Source of the DNA: Agapetus fuscipes
Taxonomy: Eukaryota > Arthropoda > Insecta > Trichoptera > Glossosomatidae
Assembly: GCA_951799405.1 (NCBI GenBank)
Contig: OX637334.1
Span: forward strand, 14,880,001 to 14,944,000
DNA length: 64,000 nt
Reading direction: 5' to 3'
Shown here: piece by piece, positions 1 to 8,774 of the stretch
Numbering within the stretch: the first letter of the stretch is position 1
Layout of the letters: every line of letters begins with the position of its first letter
Notes under the pieces: model-generated
Told to the model about the DNA's origin: nothing
Seen by the model: only the letters and a program-made list of their open reading frames with translations
Database searches by the model: none
Translations under genes and position numbers: made by a program

Positions 1-661
1 ACTCTTAGTTTAAAAAAAAGTTTTTTTTGCAATGGCTGTCGTTGCATTGGATTTAAAAAAATGTTGTTCTGTATTTTATTGTACTATTTCAAAACTCGCT
101 AAGTTTCGTATAATTTGAGTTGTTATAATTTGAACTGTCAAATATCATAGCGACTTTTGCAAGAGTATACCGTATTAAGCCTCATTTTTTTTTGTACATA
201 TATTCCATTTATTAGTCGAAGAATTCCTAAAATTATCATTTTTGTGCCACTTTGTTTTTTAGTAGTTAGTGGAAAATATTTTTCAAGAGGCTCGATTATT
301 TCGAGTACAGCCCTGGGCGCTGTTGTCCCTTTCTTTCACACGGTAGAACACTATCTTTAAAGTAGACGCACTCTTCTAGCACGCGCCTGTCAATAATTCG
401 TACAAAATATAAATAAAACGTTAATTAGCGTATTAAAAACATAAATTTACATGTGAAATGTGATTTCATCCATGTATTTTACTTTTTCGGACCTATTTTT
501 GCGCCCTTTCACACAGAAAACCATTTTTAACGAGATGTTCACGATCCGAGCGCTGGAGAAATAATAAGAACAAAACCGAGCATTACAAATTGCACGCGGA
601 TCGAGGTTCAGCGCTTCAGTCCAAAAAAAAGGGGACATTATTTTGGCCTGGACTTCATCTC
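1..661. other. No gene recognised
   Basis: AT-rich non-coding flank of the Harbinger insertion. The only open frames are short, low in complexity and without recognisable domains. No repeat family used elsewhere in the window was recognised here. Confidence 0.6.
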
Positions 662-664
662 TAT

Positions 665-698
665 AGCAGAGCATACACGGTCAATAATACTGACAGTA
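665..698 (+). repeat. Harbinger left terminal inverted repeat
   Basis: 34 bp, perfect reverse complement of 5036-5069. A related subterminal copy follows at about 795-820. Confidence 0.93.
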
Positions 699-862
699 GG
701 TATTGATAAAAGTACTGAAGGTGCCCTTCTTCAGTATTTTCTGTGATTACACGATCATTATTACTGAAAGTATTACTGATGTTCGTTTAATTCACACGGT
801 CATTATTACTGTCAATATTATTCGTCAGTTCCCGCTTTCCATCCTTTAGTAGATAACTTAAC

Positions 863-3607
863 ATGGATAGAGCCTGTTTGGCAATAGTTATAGCTTCTGC
901 TGTTGTAAAGAAAAGAAAAAAAAGAAGAATATGGGTTAAGGATTGGCTGTTGGAAAGAGACAGGTACACCCATTTAAACCTATTGAATGAAATAGTAGTT
1001 AAAAATCCTGCAGATTTCAAAAATTATTTTCGAATGAGTGAAACAACGTTTTTAACTTTATTGGACATGGTTTCACCTCATATTAAAAAGCAAGACACTA
1101 ATATGAGACAAAGTATCAGTCCAAAAGAGCGACTCGCTGTTACTTTGCGATACCTGGCGACAGGAAGAAATTTTGCTGACCTCAAGTTCTCAGCATTGAT
1201 TTCCCCAGCAGCAATTAGTTCAATGATAATTGAAACATGTGAAACTCTCATCTATGTGCTTCGAGATTATATCAAGGTAAATTGAACAAAAAAATTCAAT
1301 TAGTAAAATATTTTATTAGTATGTATAGGCATTTATACACTTTACAAAATTTTATTTTATTCACAAAATGTATGATAGTAGTCCTTCAAGTTATTTTTTG
1401 ATGAAATGCCGTTATCATCGATTGGATCATAATTGTTATTATTGTTTAAAATCATAATTTTTTGGGGGGAAGTGGTGGTGGTAGAAGGGACACGGACTGG
1501 ACTAGGAAGGGTTCCGTTCAGTATTTGGGAAGGATTTGATGAATGGACTGGACTAGGAACGGTTCCGTTCAGTATTTGGGAAGGATTTGATGAATGGACT
1601 GGACTAGGAACGGTTCCGTTCAGTATTTGGGAAGGATTTGATGAATGGACTGGACTAGGAACGGTTCCGTTCAGTATTTGGGAAGGATTTGATGAATGGA
1701 CTGGACTAGGAACGGTTCCGTTCAGTATTTGGGAAGGATTTGATGAATGGACTGGACTAGGAACGGTTCCGTTCAGTATTTGGGAAGGATTTGATGAATG
1801 GACTGGACTAGGAACGGTTCCGTTCAGTATTTGGGAAGGATTTGATGAATGGACTGGACTAGGAAGGGTTCCGTTCAGTATTTGGGAAGGATTTGATGAA
1901 TGGACTGGACTAGGAACGGTTCCGTTCAGTATTTGGGAAGGATTTGATGAATGAATAAGCAAATTATGTTGGGCCGAATAATTTTCAGAGTTAGAGTTGG
2001 TGGTACGAAGGAAATGGATTGGACTTGGAATGGGAGTTTCGTGTTGCATTTGGGAATAATTTGAGGAATGTGTGGAAAAATTATTTTGGACTGAAAAATT
2101 TTCAGAGGGAGAGCTGGTGGTAGTAAGGAAATTGATGGTACTAGGAACGGGAGTTTGGTTTAGGATTTGAGAAGGATTTGAGGAATGTGTAGGAAAATTA
2201 TTTGGCCTTTGAGTTTTGTTAAGAAATGTTGAGGCAGACGGAGTCTGATGAATCCGGTTTGGAGATAGAGCCGGGTTTTGAAATTGTAGATCTCTTGGAA
2301 GGGTGTTAATAGGCAAAAACACTTTGTTTTGCGAATAATTTTGGGGTAAGGAAACATTTTTGGGGATGGGAGGACCATGCTGTTGTAGGTGACCAGAGCA
2401 GCGTAGGCAGGAAGATTGCGGCTCGTTGATTTTAACGGAGTTGTGATGCAGATTCCCCATTGTAGCCTCAAATAAAATGTCGTTTATGGCCTTTTCGGCA
2501 AGTATTTTTTGGGTCGCATCCAAATTTTGCAATTTTGTAGCCCAAACTTTCGCTAAGTTAAGATTGTAATCTCCTTCTTTTTCCTTGGTCAGGTACTCAC
2601 ACGCTAAATTCAGCAGCTCTGATTGTTTATTACATTTTTTTTGTTTTTTGGATTTTCTGTTGTAATTTATTGAAGTCGAAGGCTGAGTGATAACATCGTC
2701 CTCTGGAATTATGTTTGTAGTTTCTTGAGCCTAAAAAATAAAACAAGAGTTAAAAAATTCCTCGATGTTCATATTTCATGCTTTAAAAATGATTGACATT
2801 CTTTGTAACTAATTACAGCAAATTTTTATTACTACTAATAATAACAATCTTATTATTATTTAAAAATTTTTTTTTTTACAGCTTCCCTTAACAGAAGAGG
2901 AATGGTTATTAACTGCAGCAGAATTCAGCAAGAACTGCCACTTTCCTACTTGTCTCGGAGCTCTTGATGGAAAGCATATCGCCATAAAAAAACCGGCTAA
3001 TACCTCCTCTCTGTATTATAATTATAAAGGACACTTTAGCATTGTTTTAATGGCATTGGTCAATGCAAATAAGGAATTTATAATGGTGGATGTAGGAGCT
3101 AATGGTAGGATCTCCGACGGTGGGGTCCTCTTTTATACAAAATTTTGGGATTTGTTTCTAAAAAAGCAATTGCATATTCCACCTCCCACAAAGTTACCAG
3201 GTTCAGAGGATTATTTTCCTTACGTTTTTGTGGCAGATGAGGCCTTTGCTTTGCACTGCAACCTTATGAAACCATACCCTCAAAAAAAATGTACAAAGGA
3301 GCAAGATACTTTCAATAAACGACTGTCCACAGCTCGATGTGTAGTCGAAAATGCCTTTGGCATTCTCGCATCAAGATTTGGTGTGTTTCAAAAGCCAATA
3401 AATCTTGGTCCTGACAAAGCAACAAAAATTACACTAGCATGCTGCTATCTGCATAATTACTTAAAAAAGGAATCTCTAAACTTTAGTGCACAAAACGAAA
3501 TTGAAAGCATAGATGTAGGGGCTAGTCTTCGTGAAGAACATAGTAGGAATGCAAGCGACGCAAAATCCACAAGGGATAAATATTGTACATATTTTAATCT
3601 TACATAA
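863..3607 (+). CDS. PIF/Harbinger DDE transposase (two exons)
   Basis: Catalyses excision and integration of the element in the nucleus. Exon 1 is 863-1276, ending at an AAG|GTAAAT donor. Exon 2 is 2882-3607, after a pyrimidine-rich acceptor ending ACAG. The join keeps phase 0 and gives 379 residues, usual for the family. Exon 1 carries the N-terminal helical DNA-binding region. Exon 2 carries the DDE nuclease: Asp167 in GALDGKH, Asp257 in VADEAF, Glu294 in VVENAFG, and the family's conserved GRISDGG segment near residue 213. No stop or frameshift interrupts it. The start at 863 is the first ATG in the open frame. The 1.6-kb intron contains the last exon of the antisense MADF gene. Family assignment is firm; activity is inferred from intactness. 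Confidence 0.93.
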
Positions 3608-4202
3608 TAATTTGTCATAATACTTTTGCAAATGTTAATTTTTTATTTCAAAAAATTTAATACTGAAATTTATGGTAAAAACCAAACAATCAAAATCATA
3701 CCTGTTCCTCTTCCTCGTTTTCCACATCAATCGACGAGTGGGTTTCGAATGGCTGCTCGATTTTATCAAGAAATTGAAGAGCATAAAATACCCATGACGA
3801 CGGAGTGTAAATGTCTTCGGTACCACATCCAGACCTTTAATAACATAATAAATTCATTTCATATTTTCTTTTTTATATAATTATTATAAAAACAACTATA
3901 CCTAATGCCTAAATAAAATTTTACTAAGAAAATCAAAATGTTGGTATATATTCTCACCTTTTCGAAGATTCAATTTTCTTAAGTTCTTTTCGAAAATTTG
4001 ATCTTAATGTATTTATTTTTTTCCTGACATCGGAAATTTCCGCGTTAGGTTTTATTTTTTTGTACAAAGGCAATAATTTATTTAAGGCTTCCATCCTTTT
4101 ATTTTTTTTCATGTAATTTGGATCTGTGGAGCTCCACAATTCGGGCATGGATTCAAAAGTATGAATAAATAATTTAAGATCTTCGTCCATATTATCCTCC
4201 AT
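1357..4202 (-). CDS. Harbinger accessory MADF/BESS DNA-binding protein (three exons)
   Basis: The second Harbinger protein normally helps the transposase bind element ends and reach the nucleus. Exons on the minus strand are 4202-3958 (donor AAG|GTGAG), 3834-3702 (donor CAG|GTATG) and 2730-1357. Phases agree and give 583 residues. Exons 1 and 2 form a complete MADF (Myb/SANT-like) domain, with an acidic start, IRTL-like and WSS..PNY elements, then a Trp/Tyr/Phe helix and an acidic tail. Early exon 3 has a BESS-like helix ([20 protein letters not shown]). The rest is Ser/Pro/Asn-rich and holds nine exact or nearly exact 17-residue repeats. ATG 4202 is chosen because upstream of it an in-frame CAG resembles an acceptor, so a 5' UTR intron is possible. 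Exon 3 lies inside the transposase intron. Confidence 0.88.
1492..1954 (-). repeat. 51-bp coding minisatellite, nine copies
   Basis: Nine nearly identical 51-bp units, in frame on the minus strand, each encoding the 17-residue unit [17 protein letters not shown]. Only a V/L change distinguishes some units. Because 51 is a multiple of three, copy-number change keeps the MADF protein in frame. The plus-strand open frame here is a shadow. Confidence 0.95.
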
Positions 4203-4254
4203 CTGCAAATTATTTAACAAAATGTAAATGAAGTTATGATTAATATTTTCGTTA

Positions 4255-4597
4255 TTAACCCTCCGAGTACCATGGGGTCCTTTTGGGACCCAACACTTTT
4301 ACGAGAATTTAACTTTCTCTGCTGTATGACCTTTGTAAACTCCGTTTTAAAATATTGTTTCTTCAGAAAATACAAGAAAAAACAAGTTGCACCTTTTATT
4401 TATTTTTGGGCATAAGTTAAAAGATGAGTAAACTTGAAGGTAAAATTCATTATTAGCATTCAAAAACATGTGAAAGTACCAAGTTTCAACTTCCTATTCA
4501 ATAACCCAAGATTTAAAATGGAAAAAAATATTTGGGGTCCAAAAAGGACCCCTGTGGTACTTGACTTTCATGAGGACCGTGGTACCCAGAGGTTTAA
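4255..4597. mobile_element. piggyBac-type MITE
   Basis: Inverted ends start CCCTCCGAGTACCATGG and, at the other end, read ACCTCTGGGTACCACGG on the opposite strand. Both are flanked by TTAA (4255-4258 and 4594-4597), the piggyBac target. No coding capacity. Internal GGGGTCC/GGACCCC blocks repeat near both ends. It sits inside the Harbinger element, upstream of the MADF gene. Confidence 0.75.
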
Positions 4598-5035
4598 ATT
4601 CACAGTATTTTAAAAATAATCTTGTACTTACTTTGGATGCACGAGTTTTTGCACAATTTAATAACTGAGGAAGATAAATTTATCGTAATTAAACTTAATT
4701 TAACTTAATTTAAAACGTAATTTAACTTAAATTCGTAAGAAAATAAGCAGGCTTCACGTTTTCAGAGAAAATAAACGGCAACTCTACAAAAAGCAAACCA
4801 ACGTCGAACTCCAAGATTTCATCAATTAGATGGCACGTGTTTTCACAACCTAAACCCGCCTCATTACTGAAGAATGAAGCAAACCCGGCCACACGGTCAT
4901 TATTACTGTCAGTATCCCCACTACTCGGCGACCAGAACTGAGGAATGAATGGATTGAAGCATCAATCTTCAGTACCCTCTTCAGTACTTCAATACCTCGG
5001 ATTACACGATCAGTATTACTGACAATATTTTTCGA

Positions 5036-5069
5036 TACTGTCAGTATTATTGACCGTGTATGCTCTGCT
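5036..5069 (-). repeat. Harbinger right terminal inverted repeat
   Basis: 34 bp, perfect reverse complement of 665-698. Related subterminal copies lie at about 4890-4915 and 5013-5037. Confidence 0.93.
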
Positions 5070-5072
5070 TAT

Positions 5073-5655
5073 ACCTTTATAACTCTATGACTATGGCTGA
5101 CGTTTGAACCTGGTTGCTATGGAAACGGCAAATAACAGTTTGTTACCGGTCGCTTAGAAGGATAGCCCCATACAAAATTGATATTCGAAATTCAAAAATA
5201 GTTCCATTTCTGACAATGCGCATGCGCACATTTTCATTTCAACACGGTTACCCGTTGCGTAATGTAACATTACGCAACGGGTGTAGAAATGTATGTCATT
5301 GTGATTGCGGTAGCCGTTTTGTAATTAGTAAATTACCAAATGGGAGTAGAAAAAATAATATTCCAAACCTGGAGCGTTTTAAATGCGGTATTTTTTTTGT
5401 CAAATATAAAAAAATGATCTTTTGAAGTAAGAGCTATGGAAATAAAGTAAAATAAATTGCACAGAATCTGCACTCGACTTTCTTGCAAAAATTAACCCAT
5501 TGTATGACGTATGTAAAGCTAGAATCATCTACCAGCTTATGCAGTTTCAATGAAAATATAATATATCGATAATAAATCAATTTTATTCCACCGCGGTGTG
5601 TACCTGCATACTCGTACAATATGGATAAAGCCATAAAAATTATTAAGTGAATAAA
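5073..5655. other. No gene recognised; contains a perfect hairpin
   Basis: Spacer with only short open frames. It contains a 16-bp-arm palindrome at 5250-5282, separated by a single base. Nothing else was identified. Confidence 0.6.
5250..5282. repeat. Perfect hairpin, 16-bp arms
   Basis: Left arm 5250-5265 is the exact reverse complement of right arm 5267-5282 with one A between them. The arm is ACCCGTTGCGTAATGT. Function unknown. Confidence 0.85.
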
Positions 5656-5659
5656 AAAT

Positions 5660-5768
5660 ATTTGGATGATTTATTTGGTGAGCGCCGTTTTGTGTGAATC
5701 ACAACTCAAGAGCCCTCTGCAAGGTTGGTCTTCTCTGGAAAAAGCGCCAATTACACAAGAAAGATCCT
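5660..5768 (-). mobile_element. SINE-A fragment (3' half)
   Basis: Reverse-strand match to the 3' half of SINE-A: GGATGATTTATTTGGTGAGCGC, then the AGAGCCCTCTGC block and GCGCCAATT. It lacks the tRNA-like head and abuts a repeat-C-like end. Confidence 0.75.
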
Positions 5769-5823
5769 TGACTTATAGGTTGGTATGTAGCTGACCTCTG
5801 TACTGTATCCTGCCGCCGTTCCA
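5769..5823. repeat. Junction of a repeat-C-like end with an RTE 3' UTR
   Basis: Starts like the TCCTTGAC end of repeat C (TTATAGGTTGGTATG..GCTGACC) and runs directly into the reverse complement of an RTE-like 3' UTR (GGCGGCAGGATACAG on the other strand). Confidence 0.55.
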
Positions 5824-6022
5824 CTAGGGGTGGCTGGTACCTCCGCAGATGCGCCTCCACTTTTTTCTGCCCTAACAAACCACTTTCATTTCCTCAATTT
5901 TCATCACCTTTTTCATACATATACTCTTCTCTTATTCCCACTCTGCAGATTCCATTCTTTCGCAATCCCACCTATTTGGTCTAACCATTCTTTCCTCGGC
6001 CTTCCCCTTCCGCGCTTTCCTC
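5824..6022 (-). pseudogene. RTE-like LINE ORF, decayed C-terminal fragment
   Basis: Read on the minus strand it gives RGRPRKEW, AKEWNLQSGNKRR and EVPATP-stop, matching the last 65 or so residues of the intact LINE at 21909-25073 (RGRGRPRKEW, NEWNLQSGNKRR, GGTGHP-stop). A 2-base insertion near the NKRR segment and an internal stop disable it. It is a 5'-truncated LINE copy. Confidence 0.82.
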
Positions 6023-6096
6023 TGACATCCTTGAGATTTGGTTTTAATTTGTAAGTTCATAATATACAACATGTTTATTAGCTTGTAAGATCTCAT

Positions 6097-6862
6097 TTAG
6101 GGGAACACCGGGCAAGATGGGGTAGTTAAGGTTTAAATCTCCAAAAATCATAAGGGTTCATGATTTTATAATCATTTTTTTATTCTTAATCAGTATAGTA
6201 GTTATCAGTTTTACATATTAAATTTAAATCAGAAACATAGAACCATAGAATTCTTAGTAAAAAAATAAAATGTAGAAAATGACATATCACCCCATCATGC
6301 CCGATAGGTCGGGTAAGATGGGGTGGCCCTAATGGGCAAGATGGGGTATAGCCGTTCTTTTGACTATTCAGAAGTACAGAACTCGCAAATTAATGTTGCT
6401 TCGGCATCATCATCATCTACCCCTGCGCAGCCACAATGTGACCATTTACCACAAGAAGAACAAGCAATCCAACCTTCCCCGTCTTGCCCGTTAATCCGTT
6501 TTAAAATAAATAACCTAACAAAAATATACAATTAATATTTCATAACAAAACAAGTTATTACCTGTTACTGCAGTGTACTGTTGATGGGATTTACCACGAT
6601 GCCGCTTGAAATTCACCAAATACAAGTTTCATGCACTGCCAAACGTATTTATAAGAAATTTTAATGCCAACAAACGAAATCTAATTTTTGGCGATAGCTA
6701 AAACAAATGACTTGCCACCGTGTTAGTACTCGTGTGACTAAGAACTGTCATGGCGGGCAGTAGCGAAATGGCAGAGCGAACGTGATTGATCAATTCAAAT
6801 CACCTGATAGGCCTGATGACCCGTCTTGCCCGCCACCCCGTCTTGCCCGGTGTTCCCCTAAT
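6097..6862. mobile_element. TA-flanked MITE or deleted DNA transposon
   Basis: Terminal inverted repeats begin GGGGAACACCGGGCAAGA and are flanked by TA on both sides. The GGCAAGATGGGG motif recurs internally near 6305-6350. TA targets point to the Tc1/mariner/pogo group. A short open frame at 6323-6535 may be a transposase remnant but has no recognisable domain. Confidence 0.72.
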
Positions 6863-6864
6863 AT

Positions 6865-7600
6865 GAATCCTAAAAGTTATATATCTTTCCTACTTAGATT
6901 AAAACAATAAAAAAATATTACTCCCTAAACCGAGATTATGATGAAAAAATTATTATAATTATTAGATAGAACTATTATATAAATGGATTCACAAAAAATT
7001 TAAGAAAAATCGTTGGAGCTGTTTTCGAGAAAATCGCATTTAAAAATTTCAGCTCTTCGGAAGCCATCTTGAAATTTCAAAAAGTAACAAATCTTTGATT
7101 ACGAATTAAAGTGATAAACTAGTCCTTTCTATCAAATCTACAACAAATTTAAATATTTTGCATTTTAATGGGTTTTTTGTAATATTTTCGATTGAAAATT
7201 TCAGGTCGTGTAAACGGTGCTTTATATTTATTTTTTCAAAAAAAAAAAAAAAATTTGTAGAAATTTATGTTGTCTATAATATTGTAGAGCATTATATTTT
7301 TGTTACCTCTTTGACTTTCGAGAAAATAAAAATTGTTTGTTTTTTTCATATGGCAGCCCATAGACACAGATTAGCAAGAGTATTGCCATACCTAAATTAT
7401 TAAGTTAAAAATTAATTAATGACAACTCTGAAAATTTAAAAAAAATTCTTCGAGCTGTTTTTGAGAAAAATGCAATTTTATGTTTTTTTTTGTATGGCAG
7501 CCATCTTGAACTTTCAAGTTGGTGTAATGCCATGTTATGCATACTTAATTTATGTCCAAAAAAGTTGATGTAGCCAAAATTTGGTATCTCTAGGTCTTAT
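6865..7600. other. AT-rich spacer, possible decayed repeat
   Basis: Contains two similar blocks ending in GCCATCTTGAA (about 7062 and 7500) and a poly-A run near 7237. It looks like decayed repeat but has no assignable family or gene. Confidence 0.4.
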
Positions 7601-7611
7601 ACTTTGGAAAG

Positions 7612-7632
7612 TGACACACACACACACACACA
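7612..7632 (+). repeat. (CA)n microsatellite
   Basis: About ten CA units, followed by CATACAGACGGACG, a sequence type common near the ends of insect non-LTR elements. Confidence 0.85.
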
Positions 7633-7917
7633 TACAGACGGACGTTTTTGAAAGATAGTGTTTTTTGGCATGTCCTGCACCAGGACAATTTCCGTGAAAA
7701 CCTCGAAAACAAATTTTCACACCAAATCAATACATTCTTTATAGCCTTCAGCTATAGCAAGAAAGTAAAAATATAGTACGACATACGTACAGAACGATAA
7801 ACATACATACCTACTACAATTAATTTGTATTTCCAACCCTTCTCGTTCAGGAGGGAGGGGGGTAAAATGGTATTTGTACAATATATTTTATAACTCAAAA
7901 ACAACAAACAAACTATG

Positions 7918-8072
7918 ATATTGTTTATTTTATAATTTTTTGAATGAATTCAAACAAAACACTGTTTATTTTCACAATAAAATTTATTTAAAAAAATTAA
8001 AATCTTTAAAACAAATTACAAACAAACAGTGTTTTGTTTGAATTCATTCAAAAAATTATAAACTAAACAATA
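7918..8072. mobile_element. AT-rich foldback element
   Basis: Arms of about 50 bp (7918-7967 and 8024-8072) are near-perfect reverse complements around a 56-bp loop. No coding capacity. Likely a MITE; boundaries are uncertain because the flanks are AT-rich. Confidence 0.7.
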
Positions 8073-8104
8073 TGATTTTTCACAGTGATAATACACAAAC
8101 AATA

Positions 8105-8320
8105 CAAAATATAAACTACTAGCAGTACCCGGCGTGTTTCACTACGCCATTTGGGCATGTGGTATCAATTTATTTCTAGATTAAAGAGGAAACAACAGGA
8201 TAAAAAAAAAGTGTTCCAATCGGAATCAAACTTCACACAATTCATCTCTAGGTTAATCTTCACGTTTTCTAAAAAAAATGGTCTACAACTGTTGAGCGGC
8301 AGAGCCAAGCATAAGGAAAA
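8105..8320 (+). mobile_element. Fragment of an ACTAGC-type dispersed repeat
   Basis: Begins ACTAGCAGTACCCGGCG..TTCACTACGCC, resembling the start of short non-LTR-derived repeats frequent in insects, and continues to about 8320. The typical end of such a repeat occurs separately at 13855-14045. Confidence 0.45.
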
Positions 8321-8429
8321 TCGATTGCGGTGCTTCCATTTATATTTTAGATTAAAAAAACATCGGCTATGTGACGTCACTCATCTAATCTATTCTAATT
8401 TGCATGGATATTATTATTACATTTGGAAT

Positions 8430-8530
8430 TACGGCATGTGTTAGCGCGAAATAATACATGTCTGCTTGTGGGAATGCATTTAATATAAATCTTAAATGAT
8501 AAATATTTTTGCAACTTAGATTAGATAGAT
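8430..8530 (+). repeat. Repeat C fragment (TTAGAT end)
   Basis: Matches the last 100 bp of repeat C, with GGCATGTG, TGCTTGTGGGAATGCATTTAA and GCAACTTAGATTAGAT. Tail-to-tail with the next copy. Confidence 0.8.
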
Positions 8531-8536
8531 AATAAT

Positions 8537-8710
8537 TCACATTGAGTGCATGCCCACAAGCAGACACGTATAAGTTCACACTTGCACATTCTGATCTCAA
8601 ATCTCAAATGAACATACACCCTGCAACTCTTTGCTGACCTTCCCTGAAACAGGGGTGACATTGGCAGAGTGAACCATTTTCTATTTCTGGTTGGTCAGAT
8701 GCATATCGAT
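8537..8710 (-). repeat. Repeat C copy, inverted, upstream of LINE 1
   Basis: Minus-orientation copy: CCCACAAGCAGACAC, CCTGAAACAGGGGTGACATT, then a decayed TCCTTGAC end. It ends about 65 bp before the LINE 1 start codon and is the inverted counterpart of the copy at 11926-12180. Confidence 0.8.
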
Positions 8711-8774
8711 CTTTATAAGAAAAGAATATAAACAATAAATTAATTTTTATAATTATACTATTTTAATTATAGTA

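Larger units (their letters stand above)
665..5069. mobile_element. Complete PIF/Harbinger DNA transposon
   Basis: The two ends are perfect 34-bp inverted repeats (665-698 and 5036-5069), starting AGCAGAGCAT. Both ends are flanked by TAT (662-664 and 5070-5072), consistent with the 3-bp target duplication of PIF/Harbinger elements. Inside are a DDE transposase gene on the plus strand and a MADF/BESS protein gene on the minus strand, both open after splicing. Extra copies of a subterminal motif (CGGTCATTATTACTGTCA type) lie just inside each end, near 795 and 4893, and are probable transposase-binding repeats. A separate TTAA-flanked MITE (4255-4597) sits in the right part. Length 4405 bp. Intact ends and two intact genes suggest recent, possibly autonomous, activity. 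Confidence 0.92.

Noticed and set aside
1433..1954. Plus-strand 173-codon repeat protein
   Set aside because: Antisense shadow of the MADF exon, which has splice-phase and domain support on the minus strand.
6323..6535. Small host gene
   Set aside because: It lies wholly inside a TA-flanked inverted-repeat element. At most a transposase remnant.
8165..8600. Short frames around the ACTAGC-type repeat and repeat C as peptides
   Set aside because: They recur wherever the repeat recurs and have no conserved coding frame.
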